64,000 bases of DNA from Chitinophagaceae bacterium UBA1953 (GTDB taxonomy: Bacteria; Bacteroidota; Bacteroidia; Chitinophagales; Chitinophagaceae), in the NCBI GenBank assembly GCA_002336115.1, contig DDEN01000017.1, forward strand, positions 161,406 through 225,405, given 5' to 3'. Position 1 is the stretch's first letter. Each line of letters starts with the position of its first letter. Below the pieces are notes generated by a model. The model saw only the letters and a list, made by a program, of their open reading frames with translations, had not been told where the DNA came from and searched no databases. A program made the translations under genes and the position numbers. Below, piece by piece: positions 34,201 to 41,867 of the stretch.

Positions 34201-35568
34201 ATCAGCAATGGTTCAGGTGCCGAAGTGCAACGTCCGCTTGCAACGGTGCTCATTGGTGGTTTGCTGGTGGCAACTTTCCTTACATTGTATGTATTACCTG
34301 TGTTATACATGATTTTTGAAAAAGGATTTTCTAAAAAGAAAAAAATGAAAGCTCCCGTTGCACATATCCTCATTGCAGTGCTGATGCTTGGTGGTATGAA
34401 CATAGCTAAAGCACAACAGCCTATCAACCTGCAATCGGCAATTGATACAGCACTGAAGAATAATCTCTCTGTGAAGAATGAAAAGCTGCTTAATGATTAC
34501 AGGAAGCTCATGATTGGAACAGCAAGAGAAATTCCTCAAACCGGAGTTACGTTTGAATACGGAAAGTTTAACAGCAACTACAACGATGGAAAGATTGGCA
34601 TTACACAATCGTTCAGTTTTCCTAAAGTATATTCCACTCAAAAGAATATGCTTACAGAAGAGTGGAAGAACAGTTTATTACGTACTGCTGCTAAAGAAGC
34701 CGATCTGAAACGTGAAGTAACAAAAGTGTTTTACCAGTTACTGTACTTACAAAGGAAGAAAGAACTGTTATTGTATGCGGATAGTTTGTATGCTGCATTC
34801 TATCGTTTAACCGAACTGCGTTTGCAGAAAGGTGAAAGCAATGTGCTGGAAAAAGCAACAGCAGAAACACAATTGGGGCAGATACTTTTACAGTTGCAAC
34901 AGTTAAATAAAGATGCAGAAATAGAACAGATGAAGTTTCAGTTGCTGCTGAATACAACAACTGTTTTTGCTGCTTCATCCAGTGAATTGAAGATGAATTA
35001 CCGTACCGCAGCTTACGATGTTACAACACACCCTTCTATTCAACTGCTGAAACATGAAGAAAAGCTGGTTGATGCATTGGTGAAAGTTCAGCAGTCGAAA
35101 CTGCTGCCCGAACTTTCGGCTGGTGTGTTCAGTACAAGCATACAGGGAACCGGTGCCGATGATAAATATTATCCTGCATCTCATTATTTTAACTCATTGC
35201 AGGTGGGCGTTGGTATTCCTCTGTTTAACAAAGCTCAAAAAGCAAAAATCAACAGTGCAAAGTTCAGCAAACAGATTGTGGAGAATAATTACCAGCTTGG
35301 CTTACAGCAATGGAACAATGAACTTCAAACTGCAAAAGAACAGTATAACAAGTACAGGGATGCTGTGAGTTATTTTGAGCAGACCGGATTAAAAAATGCA
35401 GAGCTCATTTTATCGGCTGCAAACAAACAGTTCAGCAGCGGATTAATCAGCTATCTTGAATGGTTTATGCTGGTAAACCAGTCAACTGCCACAAGAAACG
35501 ATTATCTCGAAGCAGTAAAAAACCTGAATGAAAGTATTATTCTCTTAAACTATTACAGCAATCAATAA
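31216..35568 (+). CDS. Heavy-metal RND pump (CusA/CzcA family) fused to TolC-like channel
   Basis: 1450 residues from ATG 31216 against about 1040 for a pump alone. Residues 1-1040 are an HME-RND pump: twelve hydrophobic helices, periplasmic loops, opening block LNAIIRFSVRNKLIIGLF, and proton-relay helix LDFGLIVDGAVFIVEAV. The DFG..VDG..V..VE pattern fits the CzcA-like Zn/Co/Cd class better than Cu/Ag CusA. From residue 1044 a signal-peptide-like segment (HILIAVLMLGGMNIAKAQ) is followed by about 385 residues of TolC/OEP repeats (LQSAIDTALKNNLSVKNE, ..VGVGIPLFNKAQKAK). Fusions of this kind are known in Bacteroidota. The adaptor gene follows 11 bases later. Confidence 0.92.
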   Translation: MLNAIIRFSVRNKLIIGLFIIALIGYGSYQFTKLPIDAVPDITNNQVQVITVAPSLGATDIERLITFPIELANNNIQGLHEIRSFSRFGLSLVTIVFDDDVDIYWARQQVAERIQQVKDEIPQGIGSISLGPVTTGLGEIYQYTVRAKEGYQDKFSAMELRTIQDWTVRRQLLGVKGVADVSSFGGRLKQYEIAINPNKLKSYGITMSDVFDALEKNNQNTGGAYIEKGPTVLYIRSEGLVGSIDDINSILIKNSSGGGKLLIRDVADVRFGSATRYGAMCFNDEGEVAGAVVMMLKGANSSEVIKNVKERVAQIQKTLPEGVIIEPFLDRTKMVNNAINTVKNNLIEGALIVLFVLILFLGNLRSGFIVASVIPLAMMFAVIMMNRFGVIGNLMSLGALDFGLIVDGAVFIVEAVLHQLTHSKHFANVNKLNQQQMDEEVINASSKMSRSVVFGQIIILIVYLPTFTLQGIEGKMFIPMAQTIAFALLGAFLLSLTYVPMMSALLMKKTISHKKTFSDKMMDYLDRSYQRNLTKSLNFPKVTITVAVTMFVISLFVLTKLGGEFIPALEEGDFAVDTRVLTGSNLKTTIESTQKAAHILKTRFPEVKQVVTKIGSGEIPTDPMPMEAADMMVILKDKKEWTSAKTFPELAEKMSAAVSEVPGITASFQYPVQMRFNELMTGAKQDVVCKIFGENMDTLAHYAEQLGNISSSVAGTKELYVEPVAGMPQIIINYNRAAIAQYGLNISDINKVVNTGLAGQTTGFVYEGEKRFDMVVRLDGEQRKNIEDVRNLLIPTPSGSQVPLYQLASVDIKEGPNQVQREDAKRRIIVGFNVKGRDVQSVVTELQEKVTEKMKLPTGYYVTYGGSFENLNAAKARLSIAVPVALLLIFILLFFSFNSIKQGLLIYTAIPLSATGGIFALALRGMPFSISAGVGFIALFGVAVLNGIVLIAEFNRLKAEGWTDPRRIVVMGTKIRLRPVAMTAFVASLGILPMAISNGSGAEVQRPLATVLIGGLLVATFLTLYVLPVLYMIFEKGFSKKKKMKAPVAHILIAVLMLGGMNIAKAQQPINLQSAIDTALKNNLSVKNEKLLNDYRKLMIGTAREIPQTGVTFEYGKFNSNYNDGKIGITQSFSFPKVYSTQKNMLTEEWKNSLLRTAAKEADLKREVTKVFYQLLYLQRKKELLLYADSLYAAFYRLTELRLQKGESNVLEKATAETQLGQILLQLQQLNKDAEIEQMKFQLLLNTTTVFAASSSELKMNYRTAAYDVTTHPSIQLLKHEEKLVDALVKVQQSKLLPELSAGVFSTSIQGTGADDKYYPASHYFNSLQVGVGIPLFNKAQKAKINSAKFSKQIVENNYQLGLQQWNNELQTAKEQYNKYRDAVSYFEQTGLKNAELILSAANKQFSSGLISYLEWFMLVNQSTATRNDYLEAVKNLNESIILLNYYSNQ

Positions 35569-35579
35569 ACATAATTATC

Positions 35580-36713
35580 ATGAAACTATTTTCTTTATTC
35601 ACTGCTTTATTGGTCTTCTTCCTGCTGTCATGCAGCAGTAAGAACGGCAGTACAGAAAAAACAAACGGAAAAGAAAATGATCTTACCGTAAGGCTCACTC
35701 CCGCCCAGTTAAAAAATGCTGCTCTGGAAACAATGCAATTACAGAAAAGGGAAATATCGACCGTACTGAAACTGAACGGTAAAATTGACGTACCTCCGCA
35801 GAATATTGTTTCAATCAGCATCCCAATGGGAGGATACCTCAAATCAACACAATTGCTTCCAGGAATGCACATACGCAAAGGCGAAGTAATTGCGGTAATG
35901 GAAGATCAGCAATACATTCAGTTGCAGCAGGATTATTTAACGGCTAAAGCAAAAATCAGTTTTCTTGAAAACGAATACCTGCGCCAGAAAGAGCTGAATG
36001 AAAGCAAAGCCAGCAGCGATAAAACATACCAGCAGGCCGAGGCGGAATATAAAACACAGAAAGTGTTAATCAGCGCTTTGGCAGAAAAACTGAAACTGGC
36101 AGGCATTAATATCGGTAAACTGAGTGAAAGTAATATTACACGCAGCGTACAGGTGTATTCTCCCATTGATGGTTTTGTATCAAAAGTAAACGTAAACATT
36201 GGCAAATATGTAGCGCCCACAGAAGTGTTGTTTGAATTAATCAATCCAACCGATATTCATTTAAACCTGATGGTATTTGAGAAAGATGTAAACAAACTCT
36301 TTATTGGCCAGAAATTAGTTGCATATACCAATAACAATCCTGATAAGAAGTACAGGTGTGAAGTGTTGCTGATTGGTCAGGATCTTTCGGAAGATGGCAA
36401 CACAGATGTTCATTGTCATTTTGAATCCTACGACAAAGCATTAATTCCTGGAACATATATGAATGCCGAAGTTGAAATAAAAAACAAAGAAGCATTGGTG
36501 TTGCCTGAAGACGCAGTGGTTAGGTATGAAAATAAACATTATGTGTTTGTGAAAAAATCGGCTGATACATTTGAAATGCTGCAGGTACAGCCCGGAGCAA
36601 CTGAAAATGGGTTTATTGAAATTATCACAACCGAATCAGAAAAATCAAAAACATTCGTAAGCAAGGGTGCTTATACTTTACTGATGAGTCTTAAAAACAA
36701 AACAGACGAATAA
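35580..36713 (+). CDS. RND efflux periplasmic adaptor (CusB/CzcB type) lipoprotein
   Basis: 377 residues. Lipobox FFLLSC (Cys18), then a CusB-type membrane-fusion protein: lipoyl halves PMGGYLKSTQLLPGMHIRKGEVIAVMED and YSPIDGFVSKVNVNIGKYVAPTEVLFELI, a helical hairpin between them (residues 110-170, Lys/Glu/Gln-rich), a beta-barrel (HLNLMVFEKDVNKLFIGQKL) and the membrane-proximal end. It couples the inner-membrane pump part with the TolC part of the upstream fusion. The metal-binding Met cluster of CusB is not apparent. Eleven bases after the fusion gene. Confidence 0.93.
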   Translation: MKLFSLFTALLVFFLLSCSSKNGSTEKTNGKENDLTVRLTPAQLKNAALETMQLQKREISTVLKLNGKIDVPPQNIVSISIPMGGYLKSTQLLPGMHIRKGEVIAVMEDQQYIQLQQDYLTAKAKISFLENEYLRQKELNESKASSDKTYQQAEAEYKTQKVLISALAEKLKLAGINIGKLSESNITRSVQVYSPIDGFVSKVNVNIGKYVAPTEVLFELINPTDIHLNLMVFEKDVNKLFIGQKLVAYTNNNPDKKYRCEVLLIGQDLSEDGNTDVHCHFESYDKALIPGTYMNAEVEIKNKEALVLPEDAVVRYENKHYVFVKKSADTFEMLQVQPGATENGFIEIITTESEKSKTFVSKGAYTLLMSLKNKTDE

Positions 36714-36736
36714 AAAAGATTTAAGTTTAAATGTGC

Positions 36737-36779
36737 AGGGAACAGGACTTATTTTCTAAAAAAAGTCCTGCTCCTTTTT
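36737..36779 (+). terminator. Terminator of the metal-efflux operon
   Basis: Stem AGGGAACAGGACTT / AAGTCCTGCTCCT with a roughly 12-base loop and a following T-run (CCTTTTTA), 20-60 bases after the adaptor stop. Confidence 0.75.
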
Positions 36780-36888
36780 AACTTATGCAAGAAAAATAAA
36801 TATCTCCAGGTAAATCACAAAAAAAACTCATTGAAGAAGCCGATTTAATTTGCTTGGTATAATTATTGTTATTATTTCAAAGTCGTTA

Positions 36889-37272
36889 ATGATAAAAATC
36901 ACAACAATATTTTTTTTATCGGTGTACCTGTTAGGTAATACTGAAGTTGGGCAGTTAATTAATCTGCCTTCTTTAGTAAAGCATTACCGGTTTCATCATC
37001 AAATAGACAAAAGAATTGATCTGATGAGCTTTCTTGTAAAGCACTATTGTACCAATGATGGTATTTCAGGCGATGACAAAGACGACAATCAGCTTCCTTT
37101 CAGGCAATTGCACAATCCATTTTCAATGTTATTAATGGAGATGCCTGTTAATGCTTCGTTTTATTCCAATATTATTATTGCTGAACCTTCCAAAAACACT
37201 CATTTTAAGAAATCTGATCTCTTAACCGGATTTTACAACCTATTGCTTCAGCCTCCCGAAACCATTTCCTGA
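36889..37272 (+). CDS. Small exported protein downstream of the metal pump, paralogue 2
   Basis: 127 residues from ATG 36889; the longer open frame starts at a TTG. A single N-terminal hydrophobic helix (IKITTIFFLSVYLLG) precedes the shared family words: VYLLGNTEVGQLINLPSLVKHY, FLVKHY and DDNQLPFRQLHN. The relation to 30732-31112 is evident over the first 90 residues; the C-termini diverge (both end in a [LW]QPP motif). His and Asp residues are concentrated in the conserved half. Genes of this type regularly appear near Bacteroidota RND pumps, in my recollection, but without a named function. Confidence 0.7.
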   Translation: MIKITTIFFLSVYLLGNTEVGQLINLPSLVKHYRFHHQIDKRIDLMSFLVKHYCTNDGISGDDKDDNQLPFRQLHNPFSMLLMEMPVNASFYSNIIIAEPSKNTHFKKSDLLTGFYNLLLQPPETIS

Positions 37273-37470
37273 TCTCACTATAAAAACAGTTCTGTGTTTT
37301 TATATGATTAAACATCCTGATACATTATTGTTTGAAGAAGTAATAACTACAACATCAAATCAATGTATTACACATAACAATATCCATGTTTTATTATCTG
37401 CACTTGCAATAAGTAATAATTCATTTAGTGCAACAGCAATGCAGTAAGTAAAACAATAAAAAACGATTTC

Positions 37471-38214
37471 ATGAAAACTCTTTTTAAACAACCCGGTAAT
37501 AATAAAGCTATGAGGCTGGTTTTAGCAATTATAGCTGCTTTTCTCATCATCATCTTAATCAACTCCTGTAAACATCAGATTCCGGTTATTGACAACAGCA
37601 ATCCCGGAGGAGTTTCCGGTTTACCCGGTTCAACAGGCAGGAGCTGCAGTGCTGATTCAGTTTATTTTGCCAATGAAATTTTTCCATTAATTACATCAAC
37701 CTGTGCCATGAGCGGATGCCATGATGCAACATCGCATAAAGAAGGCATCAACCTTTCAACGTATGCAAACATTGCCCGCTATGTTGTTCCGGGCAATGCC
37801 TCGAACAGCAGCTTGTACAGGCAAGTAATTAAAACCGGAAGTGAACGTATGCCTCCTCCACCAATGGCTGCATGGACAAGTGACCAGGCTTCCAGATTTG
37901 CAAAATGGATTAATCAGGGAGCACAGAATAACTCATGCGATCAATGCGATACCACTGATTATAAATACAGTACTGCAATTAAACCAATGATGCAGAACAA
38001 ATGCCAGGGATGTCATAATCCTGCATTACTTGGTGGTAATATCGATCTGTCAACCTATGCAGGGGTAAAGGCAGTTGCTGATAATGGTAAACTGTACGGA
38101 TCAATTACCTGGGCAACTGGTTTTTCGGCAATGCCAAAGGGTGGACTTAAAATGTCTGACTGTGAAATAACACAAGTAAGCAAATGGATTACTGCCGGAG
38201 CTCCAAACAACTAA
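37471..38214 (+). CDS. Two-domain cytochrome c-like lipoprotein
   Basis: 247 residues anchored by lipobox LINSC (Cys33). Domain 1 (about 60-150) has a CAMSGCH site (CX4CH); domain 2 (about 155-247) has CQGCH (CXXCH). Each domain then has a Met-Pro element (ERMPPP; SAMPKGG) that could give the distal ligand, and a closing helix ([SA]KWI..GA.NN). These are planctomycete-type cytochrome c domains (PSCyt1-like). Two covalent haems are expected if the CX4CH site is used. It heads a run of three such genes on the same strand, 19 and 89 bases apart. Confidence 0.82.
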   Translation: MKTLFKQPGNNKAMRLVLAIIAAFLIIILINSCKHQIPVIDNSNPGGVSGLPGSTGRSCSADSVYFANEIFPLITSTCAMSGCHDATSHKEGINLSTYANIARYVVPGNASNSSLYRQVIKTGSERMPPPPMAAWTSDQASRFAKWINQGAQNNSCDQCDTTDYKYSTAIKPMMQNKCQGCHNPALLGGNIDLSTYAGVKAVADNGKLYGSITWATGFSAMPKGGLKMSDCEITQVSKWITAGAPNN

Positions 38215-38233
38215 TATTAAAAAAATATCATCA

Positions 38234-38608
38234 ATGAATTCACGCATTATAAAGCTGGTTGTTCTACTTATTGGTTTTGCAGGATTCAGTTCCTGTTATT
38301 ACGATAAAGCAGATACACTCTATCCATCAAAAACATGCGATACTTCCGGTACTATTTCATATGCGCAGAAAGTAGTTCTATTACTACAACAGCAATGTTA
38401 TAGTTGCCATTCGGGAGGTTCTCCAAGTGGAGGTATTGCAATGGGCACTTATACAACCGATAAAGCAATTGCTGTTAATGGCAAATTGTATGGTTCTATA
38501 AGCCATGCTTCAGGTTACTCTCCTATGCCTCAGGGTGCGGCTAAAATGACCGACTGCCAGATAGCGACTATTAAAAAGTGGATTGATGCCGGAAGCCTGA
38601 ATAATTAA
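38234..38608 (+). CDS. Single-domain cytochrome c-like lipoprotein (CXXCH)
   Basis: 124 residues; lipobox FSSCYY, then one cytochrome c-like domain with haem site CYSCH, YGSISHASGYSPMPQG (distal Met candidate) and the closing KMTDCQIATIKKWIDAGSLNN. It closely parallels domain 2 of the preceding protein, which suggests tandem duplication. It should transfer electrons at the periplasmic or outer-membrane face; the partners are unknown. Confidence 0.82.
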   Translation: MNSRIIKLVVLLIGFAGFSSCYYDKADTLYPSKTCDTSGTISYAQKVVLLLQQQCYSCHSGGSPSGGIAMGTYTTDKAIAVNGKLYGSISHASGYSPMPQGAAKMTDCQIATIKKWIDAGSLNN

Positions 38609-38697
38609 TTCTTAAAAAAATGCAAAAGCCCAACTATTGCTTTTTTTCTCACATCATTATCTAAATAAATAACGTTTAACCTTTAAACAAAAAAATC

Positions 38698-39045
38698 ATG
38701 AACATGAGAAAATCAGTCATTCTGGTAGCAATTGCAGCAGCTTTTACAGTATTTTATTCCTGTAAAAAAGATTCAGCAGCCGTAGATACTTCAACATGCT
38801 CAACAACTGTGTCGTATGCCACTGATGTAGCACCGATAATAACCAGTTATTGTAATACCAGTTCAGGTTGCCATGCATCCGGAAGCTCACATGGAGTATT
38901 TACAACTTACGCATCTGTTTACAGTGCAAAAAGTACAATTTATTCAGAAGTATCAACAGGTAAAATGCCCGAAGGATCAACCCTTACTTCTACACAGAAA
39001 ATGGCTATCCTTTGCTGGATCAGCAACGGAGCTCTTAATAACTGA
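38698..39045 (+). CDS. Single-domain cytochrome c-like lipoprotein (CX5CH)
   Basis: 115 residues; lipobox VFYSCKK. The domain has CNTSSGCH, a five-residue spacing between the cysteines, then GKMPEGSTLT and the terminal ILCWISNGALNN. The spacing is outside the usual CXXCH or CX4CH pattern, so haem attachment by the standard maturation system is uncertain. The surrounding sequence is clearly homologous to its two upstream neighbours. Confidence 0.78.
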   Translation: MNMRKSVILVAIAAAFTVFYSCKKDSAAVDTSTCSTTVSYATDVAPIITSYCNTSSGCHASGSSHGVFTTYASVYSAKSTIYSEVSTGKMPEGSTLTSTQKMAILCWISNGALNN

Positions 39046-39117
39046 TGTTATTGCAACAACGAAATATTCTTTTGCAATAACTTTATTTTATAAGTAAACT
39101 GCTACAGAATATTAAAT

Positions 39118-39570
39118 ATGAAAAAGAAAAAAATAATCCCTGTAATCCTGGTAATCCTTGTTATCGGAATTGCAGGAGGTTTTTACGGCTACAAAGAATT
39201 CAATCGCAAAAATGAAAGTCTTTCAGATGCCACACCAGCATTGAATATAAAATCAACTGAGCTGATTAATGAGTTTGCTGCTGATGAAAAGGCAGCCAAC
39301 ACAAAATATCTTGGCAAAGTTGTACAGGTATCAGGCATTATAAAAAAGATTGATAAAGATGAAAAAGGCTTTTATACTGTTGTGCTTGGCGACACTTCAT
39401 CTATGTCGTCTGTTCGCTGCAGTGTTGACAGTTTATTTACAAAAGATATTACGTCAATGAAGCCCTATTCATCCATATTTATGAAAGGAATCTGCACCGG
39501 TTATATGCCGGATGATCTTGGTATTGGTGCCGATGTAATTCTAAACAGGTGTGTTCCTGTAAAAAATTAG
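39118..39570 (+). CDS. OB-fold (tRNA_anti-like) membrane-anchored protein
   Basis: 150 residues. One N-terminal helix (IIPVILVILVIGIAGGFYGYKEF) anchors a periplasmic OB-fold of the tRNA_anti-like type: LINEFAADEKAANTKYLGKVVQVSGIIKKI, then strand SSVRCSVDS and CTGYMPD. The lone pair of Cys (RCSVD, GICTG) might be a disulfide. Such proteins frequently neighbour YceI genes in Bacteroidota. Function unknown; ligand binding is the family expectation. Confidence 0.82.
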   Translation: MKKKKIIPVILVILVIGIAGGFYGYKEFNRKNESLSDATPALNIKSTELINEFAADEKAANTKYLGKVVQVSGIIKKIDKDEKGFYTVVLGDTSSMSSVRCSVDSLFTKDITSMKPYSSIFMKGICTGYMPDDLGIGADVILNRCVPVKN

Positions 39571-39609
39571 CAATTGTATTCTCCTCAACAAAATTTAAAC
39601 TGATTAATT

Positions 39610-40167
39610 ATGAAAAAACTGTTTGTATTCCTCGCTTCCATCATGCTTGTTTTTAAAATGCAGGCACAGGATAAATATTTTACAAAAGCCGGAAAAATCA
39701 GCTTTGACGCTACAACTGCCAAGTCCCCGGAAAATATTGATGGCATTAACAAAACATCAATCTGCGTGCTTGATACAAAAACAGGTAATCTGCAGTTTTC
39801 TGTTTTAATGAAGGGCTTTGAATTTGAACGTGCATTAATGCAGGAGCATTTCAATGAAAACTACGTTGAAAGTAATAAGTTTCCCAAATCAGAATTCAAA
39901 GGAGCAATTCTGAACAATGCTTCAGTAAACTATAGTAAAGAAGGTACTTATCCTGTTAAAGTAAAGGGCAGTCTTACCATTCATGGTGTAACAAAAGAAG
40001 TTGAAACAGATGGAAAAATCATTGTAAAAGGAGGCAAACTAAATGCGGTGGCCGATTTCAGCGTTGCTCTTGCAGATTACAATATTTCTGTTCCATCGCT
40101 TGTTGCAGACAAGCTTGCTAAAACAGCAAAAATTAAAGTGGATTGTTTACTTGATCCTCTTAAATAA
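39610..40167 (+). CDS. YceI-family periplasmic lipid-binding protein
   Basis: 185 residues with a signal peptide ending KMQAQ. The lipocalin-like YceI barrel is seen in GKISFDATTAKSPENIDGIN, LQFSVLMKGFEFERALMQEHFNENYVESNKFP (read in parts), the FKG strand, VKGSLTIHGVTKEVET and the C-terminal ADFSVALADYNISVP. YceI proteins bind isoprenoid or amide lipids. The position between an OB-fold protein and DUF5777 fits a conserved Bacteroidota neighbourhood associated with cytochromes. Confidence 0.88.
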   Translation: MKKLFVFLASIMLVFKMQAQDKYFTKAGKISFDATTAKSPENIDGINKTSICVLDTKTGNLQFSVLMKGFEFERALMQEHFNENYVESNKFPKSEFKGAILNNASVNYSKEGTYPVKVKGSLTIHGVTKEVETDGKIIVKGGKLNAVADFSVALADYNISVPSLVADKLAKTAKIKVDCLLDPLK

Positions 40168-40193
40168 TTCTTTACTGATTCAACTGAAACAAT

Positions 40194-41096
40194 ATGAGTA
40201 TCCACATAAAAAAATCAGTCATATTTATTTTTATTCTTTCCTCCTTTGCTGCAAAGGCACAACAACAATCAGACGATTTACTGAGCCTTGTTGACAAAGA
40301 AAAACCCAAGAAAGAGTATGTAAAATATGCGTTTAAATCAACAAGAGTAATTAATGGACAGTCGATGGAATTTCTGTCGCCCGGCACAATGGATTTCCGC
40401 ATTCTGCATCGCTTCGGTCAACTCGACCAGGGATATAAAAATTTCTTTGGCTTAGACCAGGCAAGCATGCGGTTAGGATTCGACTTTGGTTTGTACCGTA
40501 ACCTGATGGTTGGTGTTGGCCGCAGCACATACAAGAAAGAACTGGATGGATATTTTAAATATGCTCCTGTTATGCAGGCAACCAACGGAGGCTCGCCTGT
40601 AACTCTTGCAGTTGTTGGCGGCATTACGATGAATACTTCGCCATGGGCCGATCCGACGATTGATAACTATTTTTCTTCAAGGCTTGCTTACTATTACCAG
40701 GTTATTGTTGGCAGAAAGTTTTCCGAAGGGTTTTCGTTACAGCTAACACCAACAATGGTGCATACCAACCTTGTACAACTAAGTTCACAACCTAATGATG
40801 TTTTTGCATTGGGACTTGGTGGCCGCTTAAAACTTACAAGACGTATGGCTATAACCTGGGATTATTATCACCTCTTTAACGGAATTGAAAAAGGTGTGAA
40901 CTATGATCCACTTGGTATTGGTATTGACATTGAAACCGGAGGGCATGTGTTTCAGCTACATTTCTCCAACTCAACCGGCATGAACGAACGGGCATTTATT
41001 ACTGAAACAACAAGCAGTTGGTCAAAAGGTGAAATCAGATTTGGATTTAACCTCTCACGCATCTTTCAGATAAAACATAATAAAAACAGAGGATAA
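40194..41096 (+). CDS. DUF5777 outer-membrane barrel protein
   Basis: 300 residues; a signal peptide ending AKAQ, then a barrel with the DUF5777 sequence MDFRILHRFGQLDQG, NFFGLDQASMRLGFDFGLY, LMVGVGRSTYKKELDGYFKY and LGLGGRLKLTRRMAITWDYYHL. It is the last gene in the cytochrome/OB/YceI run and is followed by a strong terminator. It may form the outer-membrane component of that system. No activity has been shown for the family. Confidence 0.85.
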   Translation: MSIHIKKSVIFIFILSSFAAKAQQQSDDLLSLVDKEKPKKEYVKYAFKSTRVINGQSMEFLSPGTMDFRILHRFGQLDQGYKNFFGLDQASMRLGFDFGLYRNLMVGVGRSTYKKELDGYFKYAPVMQATNGGSPVTLAVVGGITMNTSPWADPTIDNYFSSRLAYYYQVIVGRKFSEGFSLQLTPTMVHTNLVQLSSQPNDVFALGLGGRLKLTRRMAITWDYYHLFNGIEKGVNYDPLGIGIDIETGGHVFQLHFSNSTGMNERAFITETTSSWSKGEIRFGFNLSRIFQIKHNKNRG

Positions 41097-41117
41097 CAAC
41101 AGTTTTTCCCTTAGCAA

Positions 41118-41150
41118 CAACGGCTCACATTTTGTGAGCCGTTGCTTTTT
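41118..41150 (+). terminator. Strong terminator after the cytochrome/YceI/DUF5777 cluster
   Basis: Perfect 12-bp stem CAACGGCTCACA / TGTGAGCCGTTG, three-base loop, then CTTTTT. Twenty-two bases after the DUF5777 stop. It marks the end of a transcription unit. Confidence 0.92.
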
Positions 41151-41272
41151 CAAAGGAACTTCTTTTGCTAACAGAAGATAGTTTAACGAGAGCAGAATTT
41201 TGAGTTGAAATTTTTTTTAACTTAATGTGTGGATTTTTTTGATGACTGCATCTTAAGCTTAAAACCGCTGCT

Positions 41273-41866
41273 ATGGCTTCTCCTCTTTCCCTTTCAATTG
41301 TACATCCGGCTTACAATCATTTAAAAAAAATCAGCCCGTTACTTCATTTTTTTGCAGGTCTTGTTTTTATTGCTGCCGGCTGGTACGAATTTAAAACAGA
41401 TAACAGAGTAACTTCCTTTTGCGAAATTGTGATAGGTCTTGATGTAGTTACATTGGCCTTCATGAAAAACTTTGCAGAAAGTTCAAGCCGTTTAAATGCA
41501 ACCTTCCGTTTAATAGAAACAATTGTATTTGGGGGTTTATCAATTCTTGCCTTGTTGGATCATTCATGGCTGAATATGCTTTTTTCATTAGCAGCCTGTG
41601 GTATGTACTACTATGTTTTTTACTGTGAAAGGAAAGTTATTCAGAAAGAAAGAGTGGCAGTTCATCATCTTGGAGTAACCATCTCCAATTTCCCCGGCGA
41701 TAAAGACATTGATTGGGAACAGATTGCAGATGTTGAAGCTCTGCCGCACAGCATCACCATCACAACACATAAAAATAAAGTTTACCGTTTTGAATTCCAG
41801 AAAGCAATTGCTTTCGATGAACTGGAACAAATTCACGATTTTTGCAGGAAATATTTGAACGGATAG
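41273..41866 (+). CDS. PH-like (bPH) domain membrane protein, paralogue 2
   Basis: 197 residues; four hydrophobic segments followed by a PH-like C-terminal domain (VAVHHLGVTISNFPGDKDIDWEQIADVEALPHSITITTHKNKVYRFEF). It aligns along its length with the protein at 30042-30641: both have LH..AG near residue 25, four helices, ERK[IV] and a basic-aromatic end. The two paralogues mark the ends of the metal-efflux/cytochrome block. Function unknown. Confidence 0.75.
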   Translation: MASPLSLSIVHPAYNHLKKISPLLHFFAGLVFIAAGWYEFKTDNRVTSFCEIVIGLDVVTLAFMKNFAESSSRLNATFRLIETIVFGGLSILALLDHSWLNMLFSLAACGMYYYVFYCERKVIQKERVAVHHLGVTISNFPGDKDIDWEQIADVEALPHSITITTHKNKVYRFEFQKAIAFDELEQIHDFCRKYLNG

Positions 41867-41867
41867 T

